64,000 nucleotides of DNA, taken from NCBI GenBank assembly GCA_964017185.1, contig OZ024878.1, forward strand, positions 13,029,351-13,093,350, in the 5' to 3' direction. The notes below the pieces were generated by a model. That model ran no database searches, was not told the DNA's origin, and was given only the letters and a program-made list of their open reading frames with translations. The DNA comes from Rugalucina vietnamica (lineage: Eukaryota > Mollusca > Bivalvia > Lucinida > Lucinidae). The stretch's first letter is position 1, and the number at the start of each line of letters is the position of its first letter. Positions 11,267-21,689 of this stretch are shown here, piece by piece. The position numbers were made by a program, and so were the translations under genes.

Positions 11267-13307
11267 TAAACAATTTCAATCTCAAATTTTCCCAAGTTCG
11301 AGGTATTAAACGTTTTGATCCAAACAAAGCGGATATTTTCATTCTTTGTGGGTTGCCAGAAAATATGAGTCACAGTTATTCAATATATACAGATATCTTG
11401 AGCAGTGTATTTGGCAATTTTTGTGGCTAGCTGGTCACATGACTTTGAATTATGATCACACGATTATCTTATCATACAACTGCGATAGCTCAGTCAGTGT
11501 CAAGCAAAACGTATTCATAAAACACACTGACGTAATATTCAGAATAGCCTGGTGTATTTAAGGTTTGAAAGTAACAAAATCTTCTCTTGCCTCTGTTATT
11601 CAATTTTACTTACAGGTTGCAGATGCGACAGATAAGCCTTGTTGTAGGTAGTCGTAGATATGATCTTGGATTATTTGATACATTTCTCATCACAGACATT
11701 AGCACTATGATATTTCCATTTTAACTGAAGATATAAGGCTTGCTTTGTGGTAAACAAAGTTCTGCTGCTGTTATGTCACGATCTATTTAGCATAGCAAGT
11801 CGCTCTGTTTAAAATATTCGTTTTTACATACAGCACAGTGTAAACGCTCTAAGTTTGACACAAATTTAATGACAATCCCCAAGGAGCGAGAATATGGTCT
11901 TCATTTGTTTTCTAAGATAATACTTTGAAATTTCTTGAAACAGCAAATGGATAACCATTTGGCGTGTAACAGTCTCTATATTCTTTTTACATATAAATCC
12001 TGAAATTATGACATTGTTCTAAAAGCTGAAAGGTGCAGAAAAATTCGACTTGAACTTGATTTTTCCAGGAAATCAGTCTGACATGCATTTTAGCAGATGT
12101 TAGAAGAACATGCTCAAAACTAGCTTTCCATGACAATGTTTGAGCTAATTAAAAATAAATCGCTAATATTGTCAAAATTTGAACTCAAAAAGACATGCTG
12201 TATGGGCTTCGGTAGGACATTTCTTGATTCAAGTTTCTTGTTGTTAGTAACATTGTTGCATTGTCTAACAAAAAGCAAATAAAGCCAACATTCTGGGTCC
12301 AAGATGATTTTCATTAGAGTTGGATGATCTAGGATCAAACTTGGAGTATTTTACGTTGAGCGGTACGGAAAATAACAAATTGATGATTATCAAATTTTGA
12401 GTAGTATATGCTACGATGAAATTAGAAGCGTACTTCCATGTAGACGTGGAGAAATATTTATTTCACTACACGCTTCCTTATGATCAACCTCATTTTGTAA
12501 CAGCTTATGTTTAATTGCTACATCAATTAAACAGAATAGACAGCAATCATTTCTAAATATATCTCTTAAAACTTTTCCAAGCAGCTGTTTTTGCAGCAGA
12601 TATATAAATCTCATTCACTTGTCTCAGAAAAAGCTGCAGTTGTCTGTCAGTAAATTTAGAGAGCTACTTAATTTTTATCATTCATGAGATTTTTTTCTGT
12701 TTCTGATATATCAAAATTCGAAAACTTAACACAATCGTTTGCATGATAGAAAGAAAATGCTTTATTCCATTCACCACAACATTATGAATTCTTGAAACAT
12801 AAAATTGGATTCTATTTGATTTAGTGAATAATGATTTTTCCTGTCAACAGAATTAATAGATACGCAAACAGTGCATTTACGTGATGTGGGTAAGCCTCTG
12901 TTAACTCAGGCATTACGGCCTTTAATGATACATTTCGAAAAAAAAATACATTTTAATGTTTGCTGGCCTGGTTAGTTTGCATGCATTGTATGTTTGCAGT
13001 TCAAATTTGATCTTGTGTATTGTGTTAATATTGCAATATGAAAAATAAAATTCCAAGGTACATACAATTTATATGCCCAATAGGTTGGAATTAATCTTGA
13101 CTTTGCCCTGTTGAAGACATATTATAAACAATTTCAATCCTAAATGTTCCCAAGTTCGAGGTATTAAACATTTTGATCCAAACAAAGCGGATATTTTCAT
13201 TCTTTGCGGGTTGCCAGAAAGTATGGGCCACAGTTATGCAATATATACAGTTATCTTGAGCAGTGTATTTGGCAATTTTTGTGGCTAGATGGTCACATGA
13301 CTTTGAA

Positions 13308-13368
13308 AAGGTACAAGTAGGCAAAGATCAGGAAAAGGCGCAATCAGAAAAAGATTCCTACTCCAAAA
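13308..13368 (-). mobile_element. 61 bp terminal scrap of the Penelope-like element with TGAA duplication
   Basis: AAGGTACAAGTAGGCAAAGA through CCTACTCCAAAA matches only the extreme 3' end of the Penelope-like tail. TGAA flanks it at 13304-13307 and 13369-13372. Units B and D read uninterrupted (ACATGACTTTGAATTATG and ACATGACTTTGAACTCTG). This is an extremely 5'-truncated insertion. Confidence 0.85.
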
Positions 13369-14249
13369 TGAATTATGATCACATGAATTATTATCATACC
13401 ACTGCGATAGCTCAGTCAATGTCAAGTAAAACGTATTCAAAATAATATACTAACGTAATATTTAGAATAGCCTGGTGTATTTAAGGTTTGAAAGTATCAA
13501 AATCTCTTGCCTCTGTTATTCAATTTTAACCAACAGGTTGCAGATGCGACAGATAAGCCTTGTTGTAGGTAGTCGTAGATATGATCTTGGATTATCTGAT
13601 TCATTTCACATCGTAGCCATTAGAACGATGATATTTCCAGTTTAACTTAAGATAGAAGACTTGCTTTGTGGTCAATAAAGTTCTACTGCTGTTATGTCAC
13701 GATGTATTTAGCATGGCAATTCGCTCTTTTTAAAATATTCGGTGTTTACACAGGGTAAATCGCTCTAGTTTGACACAAATTTAATGACAATTCCCAAGGA
13801 GCAAGAGTATGGTCTTCATTGCTTTTTCTAAGATAATACTTCGAAATATATGACTACAAGAAATTTGAAACAGCAAATGGATAACCATTTTACGTAGAAC
13901 AGTCTCTGTATTCTTTCTAAATCCTTAAGTTATGACATTTTTCTTAAAGCTCAAAGGTGCACAAAAAATCGACTTGAACTTGATTTTTCTAGGGAATCAG
14001 TCTTATATGCATCCTAGCAGATATGAGCAGTACATGATCAAAACTTGCTCGCCATGACAATGTCTGAGAAAAAATCGCTAATGTTGTCAAAATTTTAACT
14101 TAAAAGACATGCTGTATGGTAGGACATTTTAGGACTTTTTTTTTGTTTCAAATTTCTTGTTGACAGTATTATCAGTCTGATATGCATTCTAGCAGATGTG
14201 AGCAGTACATGATCAAAACTTGCTTGTCATGACAATGACTGAGCTAATT

Positions 14250-14330
14250 TAAAAAAAAAAACTAAAAAAAAAAAAAAATAAATAAAAAAAAATAAAAAAA
14301 AAAACTAAAAAAAAAAAAAAAACAAAAAAA
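14250..14330. repeat. A-rich low-complexity patch
   Basis: Runs of A broken by CT and T (AAAACTAAAA, AAATAAATAAAA). It is unique to tandem unit C and may be an expanded poly(A) tail or slippage product. Confidence 0.8.
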
Positions 14331-14646
14331 CTCTAATATTGTCAAAATTTGAACTTAAAAAGACATGCTGTATGGACTTCGGTAGGACATTTTAGGATTT
14401 GTTTTTGTTTCAAATTTCTTGTTGTTAGTGTATTTGATGCAATGTGTAACAAAAAGCAAATAAATCCAACATTCTGGGTCCAAGAGGGTTGCCATTAGAG
14501 TTGGATCAAACTAAGAGTATTTTACACTGAGCGGTACGGAAAATAACACATTGATGATTATCAAATTTTGAGTAGTATATGCTACATGTACAATGAAATT
14601 AGAAGCGTATATCCATGTAGACGTGGAGAAATATTATTTCGGTACA

Positions 14647-16425
14647 CGCTTCCTTATGATCAACCTCATTTTATAACAGCTTATGTTTAATTGCTACATC
14701 AATTAAACAGAATAGACAGCAATCAGTTCTAAATATATCTCTTAATACTTTTCCAAGCAGCTGTTTTTGCAGCAGATATATAAATCTCATTCACTTGTCT
14801 CAGAAAAAGCAGCAATTGTCTGTCAGTAAATTTACAGAGCTACTTAATTTGTATCATTCATGAGATTTTTCTGATCTAACAAAATTCGAACATTTAACAC
14901 AAACGATTGCACGTTATAAAAACAATGCATTACTACCATCACCATAAAACATAAGCTTTGAAATTCATGAAAGAGTGGTCGTGAAGCACATTTTGAGTGT
15001 CATGACATCCTAATGTTGGGTAAAAGTCCCATAAAATGGAGGCAACGTCCCGAAATGACCATAGTTGTTGACTGGGACATCAATTCAAACAAACAAACAA
15101 ATTTCCTGAAACAGAAAACCATGTATAAGTAAATAGCGAACTTACCTATCAAAAGAAATAAGGTAAATAAATACATGTACTCAATCCGTGCATGTACGTA
15201 ATGTAAGTGTACTCGGGACATTACGGTGTTTATACATTTCCAGAATTTTTTTTTTTTGGTAACCCGGTTCGTTTGCATATAAAACTTATAAGACTTCATG
15301 GGAGTAATTTAGAATTAGAACAGAGTTTAATTCAAAGGGTCGGGTGGAAATATAGGCCCCCGCCCATTAGGGCCTAGGAGAAATAGATGGGCTGCTTGTG
15401 CCTACAGGCAACTGACCGACCATTTGATTACTTCTTAACCGCTAATGTCTAGTCAAACCATCCATACATACAAGCCTTATTGTCTTTGCTGGGTGGTTAT
15501 ATTTATGAAGCACACTTTGAGTGTCGTGACATCCTAATGTTGGGTAAAAGTCTCATAAAATGGAGGCAACGTCCCGACATGACCATTGCTGTTGACTGGA
15601 ACGTAAAGCATCAATTCAAACAACCAAACAAATGCTTCAACAGGAAATCAATATTGCAATATGAAAAAATAATATTCCAAGGTACAGATTGTACACGATA
15701 TAGAAAATACAATTTATAAGATCAATGGGTTAGAATTGGTTATCTTGACCTTTATTTGCCCTGTTAAAGACATACTGTAAACACTATCAATACTGAATGT
15801 TCCCGAGTTCAGGGCAGTAGGATTATTCAAACAAAGCAGATATTTTCATTTTTTTTTTTTGCGGGTTGCCTAAAAATGTAGACCGCAGTTGTCGTAGTTC
15901 ACACATGTGATACATGTATATACAGAAAACAATATAGAGTTCCTTTACACACATTCTGTGCAGTGTATTTGGCAACTTGGTCGCTCGATGGTCACATGAC
16001 TTTGAACTCTGATCACATTTTTATCTGACCATACAACTGCGATAGCACAGTCAATGACACAATCTGTTCAAAATATTGCACAGACGTAATATTATTTAGA
16101 ATTATTGTCACGCGTTTAAGGTTTAAACGTATCAAAATCTTCTCTTGTCTCTGTTATTTAATTTTACCAACAGGTTGCAGATGCGACAGATAAGCCTTGT
16201 TGTAGGTAGTCGTAGATATGATCTTGGATTATCTGATTCATTTCACATCACAGACATTAGAACTATGATATTTTAAGTATAACAGAAGACTTTAAGCTTC
16301 TTTTGTGACAAGCACAGAAAAAATACTGTCACGGTCTATTTACCATGTCGAGACGTTCCATTTGAAGAGTTTGGTGTTCATATGTTCAAGTAATAAAATG
16401 TGCCATCCAGAGCCATCAGGTGCCA
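14647..16425 (+). repeat. Tandem unit copy D
   Basis: Starts CGCTTCCTTATGATCAACC. Colinear with C but interrupted by two copies of repeat SX (about 14964-15112 and 15335-15632). It retains the empty sites of the mariner element and of the 61 bp scrap. The conserved island starts at about 16174; homology fades before 16425, where a MITE family 1 fragment begins. Confidence 0.75.
14964..15632 (+). mobile_element. Repeat SX, one truncated and one full copy
   Basis: SX is a roughly 300 bp interspersed repeat. It has a head with GGCCCCCGCCCATTAGGGCC-like and CTGACCGACCATTTGATTAC sequence, a middle TCATGACATCCTAATGTTGG, and an end AATGGAGGCAACGTCCCGA plus TGTTGACTGGGAC and a CAAACAAAC tail. The first copy (14964-15112) has only the 3' half; the second (15335-15632) is nearly complete. 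The 3' end resembles the tail of the second SINE family (50125), suggesting that they share a retrotransposition tail. Confidence 0.65.
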
Positions 16426-16427
16426 TT

Positions 16428-16490
16428 ACGAAAACTTGCCCATGCAACATATTATGATTGTTTTGGTTGTAAAAATGTAATTTACATTAC
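16428..16490 (-). mobile_element. MITE family 1 end fragment
   Basis: CATTACGAAAACTTGCCCAT, then GCAACATAT and TTGGTTGTAAAAATG, match one terminus only. It marks the end of tandem unit D. Confidence 0.6.
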
Positions 16491-16509
16491 TTCTGTTGTA
16501 CCAGTAGTC

Positions 16510-17560
16510 ATGAAATCTAAATATTATTGAATTTGGTCCTGTTAGATTAGGTAACATCTCTGCTACATATTTAAAGGTAAAGTTCTTGTAAAATATTTGC
16601 TTTTTGTCATAAATTTTGGTGATCCCCTTAGCAGCTTGAATTTAAAAATCATATAATGGTAACGTGCGTAACACGCTCTGGCATGATAAAGCCGTCAGAG
16701 TGCTAACAAGCAGCATTTAGAAGCATAGGGTACTGGCTTTCAAAAAATATATGTCTACAAAATCCCCGGCATGGTGCACCTCTGCCATATACTATGTGAT
16801 AAGCCAGTTGCTTCCCTCTAACTTCAGTTCGATTCGTTGAAAATCTTATGGACGAGATTTCTAAAAGTATGTATATACGTCAATTTTCCGAACTCTGACA
16901 GGTGAACACCGTCATTGTCAAATAGTTCTGACATGTACCAAAAAATGTGTGGTGTAAGGGTTTGACCTAATTTAAAGCCTTGCATGTACTGATGAGCAGC
17001 TCTGTTAATTCTGTTGCACTTCAGGTTGAGTGTTTTTGAGTCATCAGTCATATTTTTACGCCAAAACAGACGGGATAAAATATCGTACCATATCAGCAAA
17101 GCAGAGCCATAAACTGATTTAACATATTAGTGGTCAACTCTTATTGATTGCATAAGGGACAGCTGGGGGACGGAATCGATATTATTCCCATCTATATGAC
17201 CGTATATAATGATCCTTGGGAGTCCCCTGTTAAGCACCAGAAACTGTAACCTTGGCAGGAGCTGTTCCCAACGCATGTTGGAGGTACCATCTCAAACTGT
17301 TCTGTACTTGGACTGGCCCAACTGCTCGCAACCTAGTTTTCTGGCATAATTTCCCCCATGTTTGACGATAGAGTCCACTGTCTTTTCTGTAGTTTAGCCG
17401 GCTGCGACTTTATACTGTCCTCGGCTTGCCTCTTAGCCCTTGGAGTTTCCTCTTCCCGACATTTCTTTTTTTTTCTTTGCAATATTAGTTGATTAATTTC
17501 CTGAGTTGCTTCTCCTTTAGACTCATGCAGGAAAATGAAATAAATCAATGGAAAAATATT
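16510..17560 (-). pseudogene. SGNH/GDSL-hydrolase-like domain remnant with 3' region, retroelement-associated
   Basis: Read on the minus strand, a 91-codon frame (17099-16824) carries LIWYDILSRLFWR, a basic NLKCNRINRAAHQY stretch, and the C-terminal DGVHLSEFG block. That D..H pair is the usual catalytic Asp-His block of SGNH hydrolases. Just upstream on the same strand PRIIIYGHIDGN resembles the preceding GxND-type block, and further up is a Lys/Glu-rich stretch (17548-17333). In invertebrate genomes such domains with VW-DILPR and GVHLS blocks are common inside retroelements, which I infer here. The copy is degenerate. Its 3' part (16510-16815) has an inverted paralogue at 42446-42765, supporting a mobile origin. 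Confidence 0.6.
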
Positions 17561-17677
17561 GATAGTTTTTTCTTATTTTTGCTGAAAATGAATTGTGGGT
17601 ACCCTATTTTTTCTATATAAAAGTGGGGTTTACGGGGGTATAATTTTCATGGACATGTTTCCTCAGTAATGTTTGTG
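17555..17677 (-). mobile_element. MITE family 1 fragment
   Basis: TTTCTTATTTTTGCTGAAAA, then TTGTGGGTACCC, AAAAGTGGGG and GGGGGTATAA, end in GGACATGTTTCCTCAGTAATG. Central palindrome and one half missing. Confidence 0.6.
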
Positions 17678-17804
17678 AGGAACATTAGATGTTCTGCACT
17701 CTCCTGCATACATTTTGTGCTACTATCTTCTTTAAATAGTAGCGCTCAACTGTGTAGGGCATATTAGTTTGATACTTCATAAAATGTTTAATAAAATACT
17801 GGTT

Positions 17805-17996
17805 TAAGGCACTCCAGTAATTTGTATTACTAATCGTTCAAAGGCGATACATCTGTTGTGGTTCTAATTGTTTAATGTTTGGCAATAGCTGCTCACTCGG
17901 CTTACGATACGTTTTCTTAGTATTAGTACCTAATTGTCCATTTAGTTTTTTCCCACCTTGGTTTTATGAGTGGGAATGACTTATACCTGTTTACGT
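17805..17996 (+). mobile_element. Penelope-like tail fragment
   Basis: TTTAAGGCACTCCAGTAATT through TTCCCACCTTGG and AGTGGGAATGAC matches the tail, with the middle deleted and the final GCCTACTTGTACC diverged. It leads directly into an 89 bp tandem duplication. Confidence 0.55.
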
Positions 17997-18123
17997 GTCA
18001 AAGTGGGAGGTTGGGCCCCAACCCACTGCGGCCGTTTTTTCCCACCTTGGTTTTATGAGTGGGAATGACTTATACCTGTTTACGTGTCAAAGTGGGAGGT
18101 TGGGCCCCAACCCACTGCGGCCG
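17946..18123 (+). repeat. 89 bp perfect tandem duplication
   Basis: TTTTTTCCCACCTTGG..CACTGCGGCCG occurs twice with a period of 89 bp (CCCACCTTGG at 17952 and 18041) and no difference that I can see. The unit joins a Penelope-like tail end to a fragment of repeat SX (GGTTGGGCCCCAACCCACTG), so the duplication is recent and postdates the junction. Confidence 0.9.
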
Positions 18124-18205
18124 TGAGAAATAGATGGCATTTTTATGACTACAGCATAACATGATAACCAAATGACCGACCATCTGATTACTTTTCAGTT
18201 CATAT
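18124..18205 (+). mobile_element. Repeat SX head fragment
   Basis: GAGAAATAGATGGC, then ACCAAATGACCGACC and ATCTGATTAC match the SX head at 15390-15440. Confidence 0.55.
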
Positions 18206-18239
18206 TTGATCTTGGTTTATCTAACAGTCTGACAGTTTA

Positions 18240-18590
18240 GTACCGGTCCCACTGCGCTTAAGATCGCTTAAGATCGTTATACGATTGCCTAAATATGAAT
18301 TTGTGGGGCATTTCTTTGGCCCTGATATGCAAATTTATTAAGAAAGCATAAGTGCGTTGGAAGAAAACATTTTACATAATTTACATGCGCGGTCTTACGA
18401 TTCAGTGGGACCGGCACTTTAAGTCCCAGTCCCACTGCGCTTAAGATCACTTTACGGTAGTCTTAATATCAATTTGGGCGTCATTTCTTTGACCCCGATA
18501 TACAAATCAAGAAAGCAGAAACACGTTGAACAACATTTTACAAATCTATAACCTTATGTACGATTGCTTACGATTCAGTGGGACCGACAC
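18240..18590. mobile_element. Two head-to-tail TTTA-flanked MITEs
   Basis: Copy 1 (18240-18417) starts GTACCGGTCCCACTG and ends CAGTGGGACCGGCAC. Copy 2 (18423-18590) starts GTCCCAGTCCCACTG and ends CAGTGGGACCGACAC. TTTA lies at 18236-18239, 18418-18421 and 18591-18594, so both insertions share the middle target. Interiors are homologous (CTTAAGATC, CATTTCTTTG..CC, GCAAAT, GAACAACATTTTACA). A TTA-type target points to PIF/Harbinger transposition, but no transposase is present. Confidence 0.8.
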
Positions 18591-18726
18591 TTTACCCAAG
18601 CTTACAAAGTTATATGAATCGCAAAACCTCGATAAGCTTGTCGACTCTCCTCATTCAATAAATCAAATCTTAACAATGCACATATAAGCAATACACCTGT
18701 TGGCTTTATTCTGGAAATAATATTAT

Positions 18727-18966
18727 TTGAGCCGCCGCATGGGAAAACCAACAATCTGTATCGGCAAAAACAAAGGCGCAGATCAGCTGTGCAGTAACTG
18801 CACAGCTGATCAGTGCCTTTGTTTTCGCTACACGATAGTACAATTCCTCCTCTAGTTATACCTAAAATTCCATGCTTCTAGCCTGCTTCTGAGGTTGTAC
18901 AGGCCAGTTTGTGTCTGACCTGGTCGGAACCCAAATTGTTTGTTTTCTCACGTATAGGCTCATTTA
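18727..18966 (+). mobile_element. MITE family 2 copy
   Basis: TTGAGCCGCCGCATGGGAAA to ACGTATAGGCTCATTTA. The core hairpin is extended: CAGATCAGCTGTGCAG pairs with CTGCACAGCTGATCAG. Nearly complete. Confidence 0.8.
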
Positions 18967-19640
18967 TCTGCAATAATAACAATCCTCTGTCTGACTCAAC
19001 ACCCCAGGGACTGGGTAACCACCTTGCACATATGAAAAACGTATTATTATTATAGATGCTCTTTTGTAACAGACAAAATCCAGAGATCTAAATCTCAGAT
19101 GATCGATTCTAATAAGCACTTTTATGTCGCCCCCGTAAAACAGATAGCGCAAAAGGTATTCTAAATGACTATATATCTACAGTATACAGTAATACATAAA
19201 GGAAAAGGAGCTTTAAGATGAAGAATCATATAGTGCATTGAGTAGACAGGTTAGTGAATAAATCGTGAAAGATATATTATCATATTGTTGCATGTTTATT
19301 GAGTTATTTTCTGAAAAAGACATATTGTTAGTTGTGTCTGTCAGATACATGTATGAGCTGCAGTTACCATTTGAACAAATTTCCACTTCCTCTTTTGGAG
19401 CTCGTTCCCATGTTTACCACCCGTGTAATTGTACACATCGGCTCTAGTCTTTAGCCTGAGTCATCCAAGTTTTCGATGTTTCTATCAATGAACTACTTTT
19501 TCTCCGCCAAATTATTTTGGGAACATGAAATCTTAATGAACCCCCAAAAGACCATTCAGGTTGTTTAAAGTTGAAACCGCCTTCAATGTAGAATACAGAT
19601 GTTAAAGTAGTGAAACAGCCATTAATAATATAAGAATCTT
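18967..19640. other. No recognisable feature
   Basis: Mixed AT-rich sequence without a supported gene, hairpin or shared repeat. Open frames (for example 19265-19447) lack any family resemblance. Confidence 0.35.
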
Positions 19641-19777
19641 ATATGGTGTTCTGTTCTAGATGGAAGTTTCCAACCCAAGGGATGACCTTGTTGAGCGGAA
19701 CCGAGGCTCCGCCGAGGTTCCGCTCAGCACGGTCATCCCGAGGGTTGGAAACTTCCATCTAGAACAGAACACCATAT
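19641..19777. repeat. 137 bp near-perfect hairpin
   Basis: Left arm starts ATATGGTGTTCTGTTCTAGA; the right arm is its reverse complement and ends CTAGAACAGAACACCATAT. Arms of about 64 bp differ at only a few positions, with a short GC-rich loop (GGCTCCGCC). It is too similar arm-to-arm to be old. Candidates are a young fold-back MITE or a locus giving a long hairpin RNA; no second copy occurs here. Confidence 0.85.
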
Positions 19778-20249
19778 TAAATTCTTTTTCTTGCACAACA
19801 ACCCCCATAATCTGGTTTATTTCAAGGTTTTGCGTATTTTTTTTGGCCTGGGTGAGAACACCTGGGTGAGATGCAATTTTATCACCCAGGCAAAAAGTGT
19901 GGCAATTTCTGTCTGGTGTGCAAGAAAAAGTCTGTCTGAAGCAGCCTAAACGCGCATTGTATATGAAACCCCTTACATGTAAAACTGGAGAGAAAATGAA
20001 TAAGACGGTATATCTGAAAGAAGCGCTTAGAAGTACAAAATTATTTCTAGATACGGCATAAGCATAAATGGTACTAAAGCGCTACTGAATCCACTATAAA
20101 ATCGGCCTTCACCAATCGACCTTGGGACGGCTTTTGGATATTGACTGGAGTTAAACCTGTAAACACCACACATTTATAATGTTTCACGTTTATTTGAACT
20201 TTAATATTGACAAAAACGTACAACAATTTCAATTAAATCATCATTGTTA

Positions 20250-20500
20250 AATGTCCCCAGGGGTGCGTTTAGGATCAAGAAGACCTTGATTGTTTTGCGT
20301 TTGCAATCGACGATCTAACAAGCCCAATATACCAAATTCCATCCAGGAAGCACCCGGAATTTCGACCATCGAGTAATTGTCGGGCATTTTGGCTGTTTTA
20401 CGCGCCGCTTTGTCCTGATGGAACACCATGTCCCTAGAATAGTTCCTTGGGAACATACACAGAAAATTCTCGTCGATAATGAGGTCAGAATATGCTGATC
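20250..20500 (-). pseudogene. Tc1/mariner-family transposase remnant
   Basis: On the minus strand the sequence reads DENFLCMFPRNYSRDMVFHQ followed by DKAARKTAK. That is the HQD(K)A..HTAK block holding the second catalytic Asp of the Tc1/mariner DDE/D domain (Asp codon at 20412-20414). Further on, a block reading WMEFGILGLLDRR matches the usual MDFGIWG.L.RR block. An intervening region reads better in another frame (RVLPGWNLVYWAC), so there is at least one frameshift, and the last catalytic Asp position reads Glu. No inverted terminal repeats were located. Confidence 0.6.
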
Positions 20501-20509
20501 GCCGGTGGG

Positions 20510-21420
20510 ACTAGATAGCGAAAAGATGCTACACAATCGCAATTAACCCCCCCATGAAATTAATGATTCCCAATGAAGTCTTGCTATGGTAGTTAACACC
20601 ACCCCGAACCATAACCAAGCGGCGAAAGTTTCACGTTTGACATCCTTGATTTTGCCATGGTTAACAAACGACTGTCTGACGTAGCACATGCGCCTCCAAC
20701 CACAACTGCCACGAAGACAAAACATTGCCTAATCAGGTAAAACAAGGTGGTATCATTAGTATTGTTTTTAACTTCTGGTAAAATTTTCCAAGAACGCCAA
20801 CGGCATGTGTGTGACTGTATCATACTTAGCTTTTGGAATATTTTGATTTTTTTTTTGTTGTTGTTGTTTTTTCTGCGTCTGACGTTCAACCTTGCATATT
20901 GTTGAAGCAGACATTCATAACTATGCCGCGCTTTCACGTAGTGTTGGTGGGTCAACTCTAGCAATCATGGCGGCTACTTAATATGAAAATGTGTCTAGGA
21001 GTGGCATTTGTTACGGATTGTTTGTTTGCCAAAGGTTGTTTTCCGGTTAACTGTAAATCTGCGAGTCTATATAACGTTACTAAATGTTCTAAAGGAAGCA
21101 GTTCATCCCATTCCGAAAATACATAATAGTTGTTTTTTTTTTTTCAGTTTCAAAGTATTATTTTACGATGACTCTGTCGCAGCATCGATTTTATTCCTCC
21201 CCATTTAAGTAAAGCACGCAAATATGCATGTAGGTGGATGTACAGGCACATATCTATATACATATTTAACCATAAAATTGAGAAAAATCATTTTATGCAA
21301 TGTTTTAGCGTTTCATATTTTGTCCAAATAAACATGACACAGGTCATGTATAGTTAAGGGGGCCTGTCATGATCACCCCTAATAAACAGTCCAGGTTGAA
21401 TATCCCATATTAAAAGTACA
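20510..21420. other. Unassigned sequence with two long open frames
   Basis: A 123-codon minus-strand frame (20964-20593) and a 60-codon frame overlapping it show no recognisable domain; the longer one includes a low-complexity Asn/Lys run from a T-rich tract. I do not call either a gene. Confidence 0.3.
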
Positions 21421-21426
21421 TGGCAG

Positions 21427-21680
21427 CGGCCCCCGTGGCCGAGCGGTTAAAAGCGCTGTTTCTTAATCACTCGATCATCTCACTGCTGTGACTGGTGTAG
21501 ATTCGAGCCCCGCTCTGGCTACATGTGAGACAAGCCAAGTTCTGCTTGCCGGTGTGCCAGGTGGTTTTTCTCGGGGTTCTCCCGTTTTCGCCCACCTACT
21601 GATTGGCCCGTCTCATATGAGCTGCAATAATCTTGAAAGGGACGTAAAACTGAATTGAGAAAAAAAAAAGAAGAAAAAAA
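21427..21680 (+). mobile_element. tRNA-derived SINE, full length
   Basis: The head GGCCCCCGTGGCCGAGCGG, then TTAAAAGCGCTG, resembles a tRNA-Leu-type A box; GATTCGAGCCCC is the B box. The body has ACATGTGAGACAAGCCAAGT, GGTGTGCCAGGTGG, and CTACTGATTGGCCCG. It ends GGGACGTAAAACTGAATTGA plus an A-rich tail. Relatives: 60459 (+), 55890-56125 (-), 9782 (+, truncated). Confidence 0.9.
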
Positions 21681-21689
21681 TAAAAGTAC

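Larger units (their letters stand above)
9449..12470 (+). repeat. Tandem unit copy B
   Basis: Starts GCTTCCTTATGATCAACCTC and ends GTAGACGTGGAGAAATATTT-ATTTC just before copy C. Colinear with copy C (12471-14646) except for a 5'-truncated SINE near 9782-9913 and a 1018 bp mariner-type element at 10249-11266. Copy C has the empty site for both. The conserved island begins at about 11616. No convincing coding region was seen. Confidence 0.8.
12471..14646 (+). repeat. Tandem unit copy C, 2176 bp
   Basis: The cleanest unit: starts CGCTTCCTTATGATCAACC and ends before the same string at 14647. It carries a unique 61 bp insertion at 13308-13368, a partial internal duplication of about 185 bp (two CATGATCAAAACTTGCT blocks near 14030 and 14210), and an A-rich patch at 14250-14330. 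The conserved island starts at about 13538. Upstream of the island is a GTATTTAAGG box also present in B. Confidence 0.8.

Noticed and set aside
20593-20964. 123-codon minus-strand frame as a gene
   Set aside because: Contains a low-complexity run from a T tract, overlaps other frames, and has no recognisable domain or splice context.
21427-21500. Possible tRNA-Leu gene
   Set aside because: A and B boxes are present, but the cloverleaf is imperfect and a SINE body and A tail follow; three relatives occur in the window.
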